This document shows, in pieces, positions 1 through 8,582 of a stretch of DNA of 30,081 bases (within the stretch, counting starts at the first letter, position 1; each line of letters starts with the position of its first letter). The position numbers were made by a program, and so were the translations under genes. Under the pieces are notes generated by a model. That model was not told the origin of the DNA, ran no database searches, and was given only the letters and a program-made list of their open reading frames with translations. This DNA comes from Bacillota bacterium (GTDB lineage Bacteria; Bacillota; Clostridia; Saccharofermentanales; DTU023): assembly GCA_023389255.1 (NCBI GenBank), contig JAEWER010000014.1, positions 1-30,081 of the forward strand. Reading direction: 5' to 3'.

Positions 1-310
1 TGAGACCACAAGCTAATTTAGCACCATCCAAGGCTACAATTACTGTTTGTCCCGTTCTAGCATTAGGTGCTCCCGTCACAATTTGCAACGTTTCCTCTAC
101 GCCAATATCTACCTGGCAAACTACTAAGCGATCTGCATCGGGATGCTTCTCTAACTGAACGATTTTGCCACTAATAACAAAACTGTTGTTTTCTAGCTCA
201 TCCACCGCGACTTCAACCTTAGATCCAGAGAGAGTCATTTTATCGACAAATTCAGCTAGAGTTCCATTGTATGGCGTGAAATCACGTAGCCAGTCTAAAG
301 TAATCTTCAT
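1..310 (-). CDS. pheT: Phenylalanine-tRNA ligase beta subunit, N-terminal part (cut by window edge)
   Basis: This is the first 103 codons of the beta subunit of the tetrameric phenylalanyl-tRNA synthetase, which charges tRNA-Phe in the cytoplasm together with PheS. The translation starts MKITLDWLRDF and from about residue 48 contains the EMAP/tRNA-binding (OB-fold) domain, with GKIVQLEKHPDADRL followed by IVTGAPNAR, a signature of bacterial PheT. The ATG at 308-310 overlaps the TAA stop of pheS (TAATG), so the two subunits are translationally coupled, as in most bacteria. The remaining roughly 700 residues lie left of position 1. Identification is firm from the N-terminal domain and the pheS-pheT order. 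Confidence 0.96.
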   Translation of the reverse strand, partial: MKITLDWLRDFTPYNGTLAEFVDKMTLSGSKVEVAVDELENNSFVISGKIVQLEKHPDADRLVVCQVDIGVEETLQIVTGAPNARTGQTVIVALDGAKLACGL

Positions 311-1362
311 TAGAAAGTACCTCCCTCTCTGAACTGTTCTAAGAAGCGCAGATCATTCTCGTAAAAATTACGAATGTCTTTGATGCCATACTTGCCCATG
401 GCAACACGCTCCACACCTACACCAAAAGCGAAGCCAGAGTATTTCTCGGGATCGATATCACAATTCGCTAAAACTTCAGGATGAACCATACCTGCACCTA
501 GTATTTCAATCCATCCCTCACCTTTACAGGTTGAACAATGAGGATCGTTACCACCACAATTCCAACAGCTTATATCGACTTCACAACTTGGTTCAGTAAA
601 AGGGAAGTGATGTGGACGCAAACGAATTTGGGCGTCTTCTCCAAATACTTGCTTGGCAAAAATTTTCAGAGTAGCTACTAGATCAGACATACTAACTTTT
701 TCATCCACCACCAAACCTTCGATTTGATGGAAAACTGGTGAATGCGTTGCATCTAAAGCATCTGAGCGATAAACCTTACCCGGACAAATAATGCGAATAG
801 GCGGTTTTGTATTCTGCATAACTCTGATCTGCACAGGAGAAGTCTGTGAGCGCAACAAACTGGTTTCATCGATATAAAAAGTATCCTGGTCATCACGAGC
901 TGGATGTCCAGCTGGGATGCGCAACATTTCAAAATTATTGTGATCTAATTCAATCTCTGGACCTTCTGCAATCTCAAAACCTAAGCCGATAAAAATATCA
1001 GCAAACTGATCCATCAATTGCGTTAAAGGGTGACGATTTCCCAACGGACTCGCTTTGCCTGGAAGAGTAACGTCAATCGTTTCTGCTTGCAATTGAGCCT
1101 GTTGTGCTTCTTGTTGCAATTGCTCTTTCTTTTGTTTTAAGCCTGCTTCCACTAACTGACGCAAACGATTAGATGCTTGACCAAACGCCGGCTTATCCTC
1201 TGGGGAAAGTTTACCCATCATCTTCATCATGCTGGTTAAACTACCCTTTTTGCCGAGATAGCTAATCCGCAGTTGTTCAATTGCATCTAAGTTTTGAGCT
1301 TGTTCTAACTGCTCGGCAAACTCTTGTTCTAGACTCTGCATCTCACGCAAGAGATCTTCCAT
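310..1362 (-). CDS. pheS: Phenylalanine-tRNA ligase alpha subunit
   Basis: Catalytic subunit of the class II phenylalanyl-tRNA synthetase (Phe + ATP + tRNA-Phe to Phe-tRNA). The 350-residue protein has an N-terminal coiled-coil arm rich in Gln, Glu and Leu, then the class II core: motif 2 around KVYRSDALDATHSPVFHQIE and motif 3 around FGVGVERVAMGKYGI near the C-terminus. A longer open frame begins at 1428, but the start at 1362 (MEDLLREMQSLEQEF) has an excellent ribosome site (GGGAGGGAAT before the ATG), and the longer version would run back into the upstream hydrolase gene. The stop overlaps the pheT start. No T-box leader fits: only 13 bases separate this start from the preceding stop codon. 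Confidence 0.97.
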   Translation of the reverse strand: MEDLLREMQSLEQEFAEQLEQAQNLDAIEQLRISYLGKKGSLTSMMKMMGKLSPEDKPAFGQASNRLRQLVEAGLKQKKEQLQQEAQQAQLQAETIDVTLPGKASPLGNRHPLTQLMDQFADIFIGLGFEIAEGPEIELDHNNFEMLRIPAGHPARDDQDTFYIDETSLLRSQTSPVQIRVMQNTKPPIRIICPGKVYRSDALDATHSPVFHQIEGLVVDEKVSMSDLVATLKIFAKQVFGEDAQIRLRPHHFPFTEPSCEVDISCWNCGGNDPHCSTCKGEGWIEILGAGMVHPEVLANCDIDPEKYSGFAFGVGVERVAMGKYGIKDIRNFYENDLRFLEQFREGGTF

Positions 1363-1375
1363 ATTCCCTCCCTCG

Positions 1376-2179
1376 TTAAAACAGGTAAAAGTTTTCTCGC
1401 ACAATAGCTTTAACTGTTGTCGGCTCACCGTGTCCCGGCAAAATAACAGTATCTTCTGGTATCACATGAAAAATTTGCTTCAATAACTGAAGTGACTGCG
1501 TCATCTCTGCCATACTGCCCACAACCAAATCTGTACGACCAATGGTACGCGCAAAGACTGTGTCACCACTGAATACAGCTACGATTTTGCCACGTGATGC
1601 CATCTTTTCAACCAAACTCTTAGCTCTGGGTGTTAGTTTTGCCAAAGCGTCTGTTGAATTGTCTGTTAAGTCCATACCTGGTTGATTAGTGTCCAGCAAA
1701 AACAAACACATCGAGCCGTGCGTGTGTCCCGGTGTATGGCAACTCAGCAAAATATATTGCTTATCTAATGTAATTTCGTCTAAGTCGTCATAGTAGCATT
1801 CAGCCTCAGCATAGGTCTGAGCCTTGTACAACATAATTGAGGCATTGGCATCCGGATCAAACAACAAATCTTTTTCTGGTAACGGAAAGATAAATGGAGC
1901 CTCTGTTTGCTCTCGCCAGCCATTTAATCCTACCAGGTGATCGTAGTGTCCATGTGTCGCAACCAAAGAAGAAACTTGAGAAGCAACAAGATTGGGGAAA
2001 GCCGGCAAAATAGGTTCACCCTCTTCTGATAATTGCAACGATGGATCAATTACTACATAGTGATCTTTCAAATGTAAACAATAACAATTTGCCCGAAATC
2101 CACCTATTCTCAGGTGCTGTTCAGGAAACATATATATATTTGGGATAACTTCAATAGGTTGACATTCCATAGCCAACAT
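1376..2179 (-). CDS. Metallo-beta-lactamase-fold hydrolase (glyoxalase II-like)
   Basis: A 267-residue protein of the metallo-beta-lactamase superfamily, probably a cytoplasmic thioester or related hydrolase with a dinuclear metal site. Visible metal ligands are the ATHGHYDHLVGL motif (HxHxDH) near residue 75, the HTPGHTHGSM histidine region, SGDTVF with the bridging aspartate, and a C-terminal PGHGEPT. This arrangement matches the glyoxalase II/YcbL-like branch. An unusual insert of about 25 residues (DTNQPGMDLTDNSTDALAKL) lies between the second and third metal motifs. The start is uncertain: ATG at 2179 or at 2170 (MECQPIEV), neither with a strong ribosome site. It sits immediately upstream of pheS and just after a degenerate methylglyoxal-synthase-like gene; a link to methylglyoxal detoxification is tempting but only inferred from this neighbourhood. 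Confidence 0.85.
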   Translation of the reverse strand: MLAMECQPIEVIPNIYMFPEQHLRIGGFRANCYCLHLKDHYVVIDPSLQLSEEGEPILPAFPNLVASQVSSLVATHGHYDHLVGLNGWREQTEAPFIFPLPEKDLLFDPDANASIMLYKAQTYAEAECYYDDLDEITLDKQYILLSCHTPGHTHGSMCLFLLDTNQPGMDLTDNSTDALAKLTPRAKSLVEKMASRGKIVAVFSGDTVFARTIGRTDLVVGSMAEMTQSLQLLKQIFHVIPEDTVILPGHGEPTTVKAIVRENFYLF

Positions 2180-2210
2180 CTTACAACATTAGATTGCTAA
2201 AAGATATTAA

Positions 2211-2633
2211 CTAAGGTCTTAATAAGTTACGCCAATCTAAATCTCCGCGATCAATCGCCAAAATTAACAATTCTGCTGTAGCAATATTAGTTGCATAAGG
2301 AATGCTGTTGTAATCACATGAATCAAATAAATTGTTAGCTGAACTGTAGCGCTGCGCTCTTGGATCTGCAGGATTATAACTATGATCAGAAGGTTCTCGC
2401 AAATAGAAAACAGCGTCAACTTCATCGTAGCGAGCAAGCGAAGCCAACTGATCTAAACCAGCGACTACATCCATATTAAGCTGGTCAACTTTAAGACTGG
2501 TATTGTTCTCAAGTAACTGTGCTACATTCATCACAGATAATAGTGAATGCTTGCCCAGCATCTGCTGGTAAGCAATACAGAAGTTAACCAATAGATCATA
2601 TTTGCGATTATCCGCCATCAAGACAATTTTCAC
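2211..2633 (-). CDS. Methylglyoxal-synthase-like protein with altered active site
   Basis: A 140-residue protein whose length and pattern follow methylglyoxal synthase (MgsA): MKIVLMADN at the start, GLDQLASLA in place of the GGDQQIGA motif, and IPYATNIATAELLI in place of IPLATNMGTAEILV near the C-terminus. Compared from memory with B. subtilis MgsA, Asp61 of the catalytic motif is kept, but the phosphate-binding TGTTG loop is replaced by VMNVA (residues 34-38), the N-terminal AHD by ADN, and the active-site His by Asn87. It may therefore not make methylglyoxal; it could be a degenerate enzyme or an MGS-like ligand-binding protein. The preferred start is GTG at 2633, which has GGAGG seven bases upstream and begins exactly as MgsA does; an ATG at 2645 lies in frame but on the ribosome site itself. 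Confidence 0.7.
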   Translation of the reverse strand: MKIVLMADNRKYDLLVNFCIAYQQMLGKHSLLSVMNVAQLLENNTSLKVDQLNMDVVAGLDQLASLARYDEVDAVFYLREPSDHSYNPADPRAQRYSSANNLFDSCDYNSIPYATNIATAELLILAIDRGDLDWRNLLRP

Positions 2634-2648
2634 GTTAACCTCCATCTA

Positions 2649-2671
2649 TAGCTAGATATACCAGCTAGATC
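2649..2671. promoter_or_regulatory. Direct repeat AGCTAGAT x2 upstream of the MgsA-like gene
   Basis: Two copies of AGCTAGAT (2650-2657 and 2663-2670) lie 13 bp apart just before the start of the MgsA-like gene. Each copy contains the palindrome CTAG, so the pair could form an operator. On the minus strand, TTGCTA followed after about 17 bases by TAAAAT is a possible promoter just upstream of them. No regulator is recognised, and this could be chance in AT-rich DNA. Confidence 0.25.
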
Positions 2672-2734
2672 ATTTTATAAATATTGCACAACAATAGCAA
2701 GCTAAATCCGCATTGCTTGAGTATTTTTGTCTAA

Positions 2735-4972
2735 TTATTCGCCTTCGATCGCTGTAATCGTTTGGTTGAGTGGCGCAATACCATCTGTACCGAAATAACC
2801 ATCAAACATATGACGGGCAATCGGCGCTAAATAGTCACCAGCAGTTGCATCTTGAACCATGATGGCGACTGCTACTTCTGGTTTATCTGTAGGTGCGTAA
2901 GCCACATACATCGCATTGACGATAATTTTATCACCAGTGCGATCTACTAACTCAGCTGAACCAGTTTTACAGGATACATCAACACTGTAATTACCAAAAT
3001 AGTATTGCGTATTATAACCACCACTATTTTTGAGGTTACGCATACCTGTACTCACCATTTCTTGAGTTTCTTTCTTCAGATGTAATGGTTGCACATCTTT
3101 TTTCTCAGCCAAAATTACATTGCCTTTATTGTCAGTTACCTGCTTAATAACATGTGGCGTGACCAGCTGATTTGAGGCAATACCACCAATAGCTCGTGCC
3201 AGTTGCAACAGCGTATAAGAGTTATCAAACTGTCCAATGGCTGTCTGACAGGTATCTGCGGGATACCATTCTTGATCTGACGGTTCTTCCCTGGTCGCTC
3301 TTTTCAGTTCTCTACTGGAAACATAACCCTTAACTTCATTAGGCAAGTCGATATTGGTATATTCACCTAATCCTAGTTTCCGTGCCATCGCTGAAATATT
3401 GTCAATACCTGTATCAAGACCTAATTTATAGAAATATAGGTTACAGGAAGTGACTAGAGCCGTAGTCAAATCAATCGGTCCGTGACCTTCAACTGGTTTT
3501 TCATAACATGACCATTCTTTATCAGCAATCTCTTCTGTACCGTTGCAGACGTAAATGCTATTTCCTGGCTTTATTACACCGTTTTCGATAGCGGCTGCCG
3601 AAGTTATAGGTTTGAATGTGGAACCAGGCGTATAAATCTCAGAAATACAACGATTGATGAGCGGTTTGTTGATGTTATCTTTCAAATACTCTTGAATTTT
3701 TTTGTTTGCCTGTGGGTCATGATCTGATAAGGAAAAATACTGCGGATTATAGCTGGGTAATGAATCCATGGCTAGCACTTCACCCGAACGCAAATCTATC
3801 ATTACAGCGCCTAAAGCAGATGCTTTACCTAGATTGTATTGGTGGTGCATCTTTTCGCTTTCTAGCAGAGCATTTCTGGTTATCTCCTGCATTTTTTTGT
3901 TCATCGTCAATTGCACGGTATAACCATCAATTGGCTCAACACCTGTGGTGCTCTGTTTGAATTTATCACTTTCTGTATGCTCACCACGATCTTTAGACAA
4001 CTTCCAGGTTTGATATGGTACGGTACCTGCTTGTCCATGGAGATATCTCTCAGCAGAATACTCGACACCACTTTTGCCCACCGTGTCTTGGGGAGAATAT
4101 CCTTGATCACCTAAGTGTTGATATTCTGCATCTGAAATCTTGCCAGTATAGCCTACAATGTGAGCAAACAAAGAAACATCATCGGCATAACGTCGCTCTT
4201 CTTGAGCAACAATTTGCGCACCACGGAAGCGTTCATTTTGTTCCTGCAAGATCGCCTTTACATCTTCAGTTAACGGACCTGCAATGAGAATGGGTTGCCC
4301 TTGGATGAATTGCCAGTTTTGTTTGAGTAAGAGATATCGCATCTGCATGATATGCCATGCTTCACTTTCTGTATAGCGTTGATCTCCTGTCTGCTTTTTG
4401 TTTTCTATCTCAAATTTGTCATAACGCAGATAGTCAAAAAAGGCTTTCGGATCTAATTTAACTGCTTCACCTTTGGTGTGATCTTCTGGAGTCTTTAAGT
4501 CGAAGAGATCATCTTTAGCTTGCCATTCAGTGGTTTCTTTTTCGTCTTTAACAAACTTGAAATTTAGCTTCTCTGCATTTCCGTCTTCAGGCGTAAAATA
4601 TTCTTCAATGCCCTTAGCTAAAGGTATGTGATGTTCTGATAATAGTTGATAATAATCGAGCAACATTTGATTAAGCTCAGACGTATCTAATCCACTATCC
4701 GCTAAGTACAGCATTTCTTGACTTTCAGAATATGCTAAAGGTAAACCATCGCTATCGACAATATCCCCTCTTTTGGCTGGTACTTGCATCTGTGTTGCAC
4801 CACCATCTTTCAGCTCAATCGCACCCCCACTCCCAGCGCCATCACTCGTAATAGAAAATGTTTTAGCTAAGATTGCAACACAACCAACCAAAAATATAAT
4901 CAGCAAGAAATAGTATCTAAAACCAAAGCTAGGGCGTGAATTATCTGATTGCTTTTTTCCAAGTAAACTCAT
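2735..4972 (-). CDS. mrdA: Penicillin-binding protein 2 (elongation-specific transpeptidase)
   Basis: Class B penicillin-binding protein that cross-links lateral-wall peptidoglycan as part of the elongasome with MreC/MreD. The 745-residue chain has a short cytoplasmic start, one membrane anchor at about residues 20-38, the pedestal/dimerisation domain beginning PAKRGDIVDSDG, and a transpeptidase domain with all three active-site motifs: S451-T-F-K454, S509-C-N511 and K669-T-G-S. A long linker (about residues 95-235) is larger than in proteobacterial PBP2 but common in Clostridia. The start overlaps the mreD stop by four bases (ATGA), giving the operon mreC-mreD-mrdA. It could be named pbpA; the elongation role rather than a FtsI-like division role is inferred from the mreCD context. 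Confidence 0.93.
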   Translation of the reverse strand: MSLLGKKQSDNSRPSFGFRYYFLLIIFLVGCVAILAKTFSITSDGAGSGGAIELKDGGATQMQVPAKRGDIVDSDGLPLAYSESQEMLYLADSGLDTSELNQMLLDYYQLLSEHHIPLAKGIEEYFTPEDGNAEKLNFKFVKDEKETTEWQAKDDLFDLKTPEDHTKGEAVKLDPKAFFDYLRYDKFEIENKKQTGDQRYTESEAWHIMQMRYLLLKQNWQFIQGQPILIAGPLTEDVKAILQEQNERFRGAQIVAQEERRYADDVSLFAHIVGYTGKISDAEYQHLGDQGYSPQDTVGKSGVEYSAERYLHGQAGTVPYQTWKLSKDRGEHTESDKFKQSTTGVEPIDGYTVQLTMNKKMQEITRNALLESEKMHHQYNLGKASALGAVMIDLRSGEVLAMDSLPSYNPQYFSLSDHDPQANKKIQEYLKDNINKPLINRCISEIYTPGSTFKPITSAAAIENGVIKPGNSIYVCNGTEEIADKEWSCYEKPVEGHGPIDLTTALVTSCNLYFYKLGLDTGIDNISAMARKLGLGEYTNIDLPNEVKGYVSSRELKRATREEPSDQEWYPADTCQTAIGQFDNSYTLLQLARAIGGIASNQLVTPHVIKQVTDNKGNVILAEKKDVQPLHLKKETQEMVSTGMRNLKNSGGYNTQYYFGNYSVDVSCKTGSAELVDRTGDKIIVNAMYVAYAPTDKPEVAVAIMVQDATAGDYLAPIARHMFDGYFGTDGIAPLNQTITAIEGE

Positions 4973-5523
4973 TGCATTTCGCCTTCACTGTACACAGATT
5001 TAATTTCTTCTGGTCTAAACCATTTAACTAACACAACTGCTATCAATAATGCACCTGCTAAATCAATAAATAGTTGCACTGGTATATCTTTAATCACTTG
5101 CCACAGACCAGCCTTTAAGCTCACAGCTGTAATGCGCCAGCGAATACAAAGAACTACTGCTTCCACTAGCATTTGAACTAATCGCACACCAGCAATGCTG
5201 GGCAAGAATACTAACCAACTTCGCTCAAAGCGTTTAGTCAAACCTTTATCAATTAATAAAGCACCGCACAGACATAAGCAGAGACTTGTCCCCCACGTAC
5301 TAGCAGATAACAAATCACTGAGGATACCACACGGCAAAGCAAAGATTATGGCTCTTTTTCTGCCATAAAAATATCCCACGACTAAAGGCAACAAAAGCAT
5401 CCACTGCACTTGATACACAGATAGGAATAAGCCTGGAAATTGGGTTAGGTGTGCTATGAACACCAAGCAGAAGATAAGGCCATAGCTTAGGCGCAAGCGT
5501 AATCTTGCTCTACTGCTGTTCAT
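4969..5523 (-). CDS. mreD: Rod shape-determining protein MreD
   Basis: A 184-residue polytopic membrane protein, with five or so hydrophobic segments starting at LSYGLIFCLVFIAHL and including an R-rich N-terminus (NSSRARLRLRL) that should remain in the cytoplasm. MreD partners MreC and PBP2 in the lateral-wall synthesis complex. Sequence conservation in this family is low, so the call relies on size, hydrophobic pattern (FLPSIAGVRLVQMLVEAVVL) and position: it overlaps the mreC stop by 14 bases and the PBP2 start by four. No other family would be expected between mreC and a PBP2 gene. Confidence 0.9.
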   Translation of the reverse strand: MNSSRARLRLRLSYGLIFCLVFIAHLTQFPGLFLSVYQVQWMLLLPLVVGYFYGRKRAIIFALPCGILSDLLSASTWGTSLCLCLCGALLIDKGLTKRFERSWLVFLPSIAGVRLVQMLVEAVVLCIRWRITAVSLKAGLWQVIKDIPVQLFIDLAGALLIAVVLVKWFRPEEIKSVYSEGEMQ

Positions 5524-6373
5524 CAGCTTGTGCTCCAGTTAAAACAAAGAGAATATCATCAGCATTTGAGTTACGAGCCGGTTTGACAATAGCTCGATGT
5601 TGGCCATTACGATCATCAGGTAGTAACTCGCTCACCACGCCAGCCAAGATTCCTTGCGGGAAAATGCCACCCTCACCGCTTGTGAAAATTTTATCACCCG
5701 TTTTCAACTGTACAGTACTGGGGATTTGATCGATGATACAAAGCTTGTCCGCTTTATAGGTAATATCGCCACGCAAACGGAAAGTAGCACTGGGATCACC
5801 ATCACTGAAACAGTTTGCAGCAAAGCCTTCGTGTTCGATACCAATCAACTGAGAAGTATATTTATCGGTGCGATAGACTCGACCAAATAGATTACCGCGA
5901 CTATCGACTACAGCATAACTTTTGCCGACCAAGCTGGGTTTGAAACCATCACTGAATCCTTTATCGACTTTGTATAAATCTGCTGATTTGGAACTAGGAT
6001 AAGTAAGCACTCTGACTGCCTCGATTTGCGTATAGTCAAACTTATCTTTCAGCTTAAGTGCCTCTTTTATTTGAGCATATTCTTGGAGTTCAGCCTCATG
6101 TTGTTTATTTTCAATCTGACTCTTAGCTAACTCTTGTTTGAGCTGATCGTTCTCCGCTTTTAGTTGACGATTTTTACCGATACTACGCCAATAAGTTGAT
6201 ACATAGTTACCCACGCCACCCACAACTTTTGTCACAGGTCTGAGCACAGCACTAAACGGTGCCGAGAGGGAACTATCACCACTCTCAGGCAGGGTAGAAA
6301 CAACGATTAAAATCAAAAATAAAAGCGTCAACAAACTGGTGATGAGCACTCGTGTCTGACGTCCTTTATTCAT
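5510..6373 (-). CDS. mreC: Rod shape-determining protein MreC
   Basis: A 287-residue bitopic protein: a short basic N-terminus, one membrane helix at about residues 10-26 (VLITSLLTLLFLILIVV), a coiled coil at about residues 65-105 (RQLKAENDQLKQELAKSQIE), and the extracytoplasmic beta-barrel domains with GDKIFTSGEGGIFPQGILAG, the conserved C-terminal motif of MreC. It organises the elongation machinery outside the membrane with MreD and PBP2. The ATG at 6373 has AAGGAG seven bases upstream. An extended -10 promoter lies directly before it. The usual partner mreB, normally just upstream between radC and mreC, is absent here. Confidence 0.95.
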   Translation of the reverse strand: MNKGRQTRVLITSLLTLLFLILIVVSTLPESGDSSLSAPFSAVLRPVTKVVGGVGNYVSTYWRSIGKNRQLKAENDQLKQELAKSQIENKQHEAELQEYAQIKEALKLKDKFDYTQIEAVRVLTYPSSKSADLYKVDKGFSDGFKPSLVGKSYAVVDSRGNLFGRVYRTDKYTSQLIGIEHEGFAANCFSDGDPSATFRLRGDITYKADKLCIIDQIPSTVQLKTGDKIFTSGEGGIFPQGILAGVVSELLPDDRNGQHRAIVKPARNSNADDILFVLTGAQADEQQ

Positions 6374-6401
6374 GTCAACTCCTTTATTAAGCGGTCTGAA
6401 A

Positions 6402-6410
6402 ATTATAGCA
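6402..6410 (-). promoter_or_regulatory. Extended -10 promoter for mreC-mreD-mrdA
   Basis: Read on the minus strand, this is TGCTATAAT: a perfect TATAAT (6402-6407) preceded by TGn, the extended -10 form. No good -35 hexamer is seen 16-18 bases upstream, which extended -10 promoters tolerate. It lies in the 51-bp gap between radC and mreC, giving a leader of about 20 bases. Confidence 0.6.
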
Positions 6411-6424
6411 CAGTGCTTATAGCT

Positions 6425-7111
6425 CTATAGGTATCCAGCCTGTTTCATACTTATGCTACTACTCTTGGCGATGATGATGTGGTCATTGATCTCAATACCT
6501 ACACTTTCAGCCAGTTTAACCAATTGTTGCGTACTTCGTATGTCCGCATCACTCGGCGTAGAATTACCACTAGGATGATTATGCGCCAAAATCAAAGAAC
6601 TAGCATTACAGCGAATGGCTTTGCGGAACACTTCTCTGGAATCCAGTTGAGCACTGCGCACACCGCCCAAGGCAACTCGTTCGTGTCTAATCAATCTCTT
6701 CATCGGATCAAGCAACAAGATAACGATTTCTTCATGATCCAAGGCTAATAATAGCGGTTCTAAATAGCTAATCGCTTTACTCGGACAATCAATGGTTTCA
6801 CCGACTTGCAAATTAGAACTATTGCGAATGCGATGGGACAATTCAACAATTGCTTTCAGTCGTAATGCTTTTACTTTGCCAATACCTTTAATCTGAATTA
6901 AATCGTTTAGCTCTGCATCTCGCCATTGGTTGAATAGCGGATATTCATACAACAATTGCTTCGCTATATCTAAAGCTGATTGTTCCTTGGTACCGCTGAC
7001 CAATAAGATAGACACTAATTCAGCGGTGCTGAGACTTGCTGCCCCAGACCGCTGTAGTTTTTCGTATGGTCGATCTTCACTCGGCCACTCTTTCATGGTA
7101 AATGTATTCAT
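6425..7111 (-). CDS. radC: RadC family JAB-domain protein (UPF0758)
   Basis: A 228-residue member of the RadC/YeeS family. An N-terminal helix-hairpin-helix-like part contains IQIKGIGKVKALRLKA (about residues 70-85), and the C-terminal MPN/JAB metalloprotease-like domain has LAHNHPSGNSTPSDADI, giving His177, His179, Ser181 and Asp188 as the putative zinc-site residues. Despite the name, a role in DNA repair is not established for this family. The start at 7111 is chosen because an ideal AGGAGGTG lies five bases upstream; an in-frame GTG at 7117 sits inside that ribosome site. radC commonly precedes the mre genes in Gram-positive genomes, as here. Confidence 0.92.
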   Translation of the reverse strand: MNTFTMKEWPSEDRPYEKLQRSGAASLSTAELVSILLVSGTKEQSALDIAKQLLYEYPLFNQWRDAELNDLIQIKGIGKVKALRLKAIVELSHRIRNSSNLQVGETIDCPSKAISYLEPLLLALDHEEIVILLLDPMKRLIRHERVALGGVRSAQLDSREVFRKAIRCNASSLILAHNHPSGNSTPSDADIRSTQQLVKLAESVGIEINDHIIIAKSSSISMKQAGYL

Positions 7112-7173
7112 TTGCACCTCCTGCTCAATTAAGAGTTGAGATGAAATGATATGAAATAGATTTACTTTATCTT

Positions 7174-8574
7174 CTAATATTCTGCATTTCCTGGTGTACG
7201 GGGATACGGAATTGCATCACGGATATTGTTGATACCAGTCAGATACATGATTAAACGCTCAAAGCCAAGACCAAATCCAGCATGCTTAACACTACCGAAT
7301 TCACGAAGCTCTAAGTACCAACTATAATCTTCTCTAGCTAGACCGAGCTCCTCGATGCGTTGTACCAATTTGTCATAGTCTTCTTCACGCTGACTTCCAC
7401 CAATCAACTCACCTACTCCTGGAACCAATAAATCGGTGGCAGCTACAGTCTTGCCATCATCGTTTTGTTTCATGTAGAAAGCTTTGATATCTTTGGGATA
7501 ATCAGTAACAAAGACAGGACGTTTATAGATCTGCTCTGCCAGATAGCGCTCGTGTTCGGTCTGAATATCGGCGCCCCACTCTGGCTTGTAGTCAAATTTA
7601 ACATCAGCCTTAGCTAGTAATTCAATTGCCTGAGTGTAGGTGACACGAGCAAAATCACTCTCTAATACACTAGTTAAACGCTCTTTTAAGCCTTTATCAA
7701 TGAACTTATTCAAGAAATTTAATTCTTCGGGGCATCGTTCTAAAACTTTAGCAATAACATGCTTCAGCATGGCTTCTGCTAAGCGAATATCATCATCTAA
7801 GTCAGCAAAAGCTATCTCTGGCTCAATGTGCCAAAATTCAGCTGCATGGCGTGGTGTATTGGAATTCTCTGCTCTAAAGGTTGGACCAAATGTGTAAATG
7901 TTGCGGAAAGCAAGTGCATATGTTTCACCTGCTAACTGCCCGCTAACAGTCAAGTATGATGGTTTTCCAAAGAAATCCTGACTGTAGTCGACGCCACCAT
8001 CTTCTGTTTTGGGCACATTCTCCATGTCCATGGTGGTTACTCTAAACATCGCACCCGCGCCCTCAGCATCACTAGCTGTAATCAAGGGTGTATGCACATA
8101 AACGAATCCTTGTTCATGGAAAAATTCATGGATGGCGTAGGCTGCCTCTGAGCGCACGCGGAATACCGCTTGGAATAAATTGGTACGCGGACGCAAATGG
8201 GCGATAGAACGTAAAAATTCCACACTGTGACGCTTAGGCTGTAGCGGATAGTGCGCAGGACAATCACCCACACAAACTACTTCTTTTACTTTAAGCTCGC
8301 AGGGTTGATTGTTTTCTGGTGTTAAAACTACCTCGCCTGTGACTTCGATAGCCACACCAGTGCCCAATTTGGCGATGGGATCGTAGGCATTTTCTAATTC
8401 ATCACGAGTAAATACCAGTTGCAACGGCGTAAAACATGATCCGTCGTGCAACATAATAAATCCAAACTGTTTTTGATCACGCAACGTGCGCACCCAACCA
8501 CCGAGTTTGACACACTTACCTGCGTAACTCTCTGGCTTGGCATATATATCTTTGATCAGAGTAATATCAGTCAT
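7174..8574 (-). CDS. asnS: Asparagine-tRNA ligase
   Basis: Class IIb aminoacyl-tRNA synthetase of 466 residues (Asn + ATP + tRNA-Asn). The N-terminal OB-fold anticodon-binding domain shows GGWVRTLRDQKQFGFIMLHD; the catalytic core has motif 2 with FRAENSNTPRHAAEFWHIEP and motif 3 with GFGLGFERLIMYLTG followed by NNIRDAIPYPR, the AsnRS-type ending rather than AspRS. The start at 8574 (MTDITLIKDIY) is favoured over the longer frame from 8601 because AGAGGT lies six bases upstream; this ribosome site overlaps the stop codon of the SEC-C gene, so the two are coupled. There is no room for a T-box leader. Confidence 0.97.
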   Translation of the reverse strand: MTDITLIKDIYAKPESYAGKCVKLGGWVRTLRDQKQFGFIMLHDGSCFTPLQLVFTRDELENAYDPIAKLGTGVAIEVTGEVVLTPENNQPCELKVKEVVCVGDCPAHYPLQPKRHSVEFLRSIAHLRPRTNLFQAVFRVRSEAAYAIHEFFHEQGFVYVHTPLITASDAEGAGAMFRVTTMDMENVPKTEDGGVDYSQDFFGKPSYLTVSGQLAGETYALAFRNIYTFGPTFRAENSNTPRHAAEFWHIEPEIAFADLDDDIRLAEAMLKHVIAKVLERCPEELNFLNKFIDKGLKERLTSVLESDFARVTYTQAIELLAKADVKFDYKPEWGADIQTEHERYLAEQIYKRPVFVTDYPKDIKAFYMKQNDDGKTVAATDLLVPGVGELIGGSQREEDYDKLVQRIEELGLAREDYSWYLELREFGSVKHAGFGLGFERLIMYLTGINNIRDAIPYPRTPGNAEY

Positions 8575-8582
8575 GCTTACCT

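Noticed and set aside
1363..1375. T-box riboswitch before pheS, as is common in Bacillota
   Set aside because: Only 13 bases lie between the preceding stop and the pheS start, and nothing T-box-like is seen upstream of the hydrolase gene.
1363..1428. Longer pheS start at 1428
   Set aside because: It adds residues not found in PheS, overlaps the upstream hydrolase gene, and lacks a ribosome site, whereas 1362 has an ideal one.
3706..4287. Several plus-strand and alternative-frame open frames (67-90 codons) within the PBP2 gene
   Set aside because: They lie opposite or out of frame within a well-supported transpeptidase gene, have no ribosome site or recognisable protein content, and are expected by chance.
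7120..7140. Short hairpin CTCAA/TTGAG between asnS and radC as a terminator
   Set aside because: The stem is only five pairs, is AT-rich, and is not followed by a U-tract on the minus strand; it lies just before the radC ribosome site.
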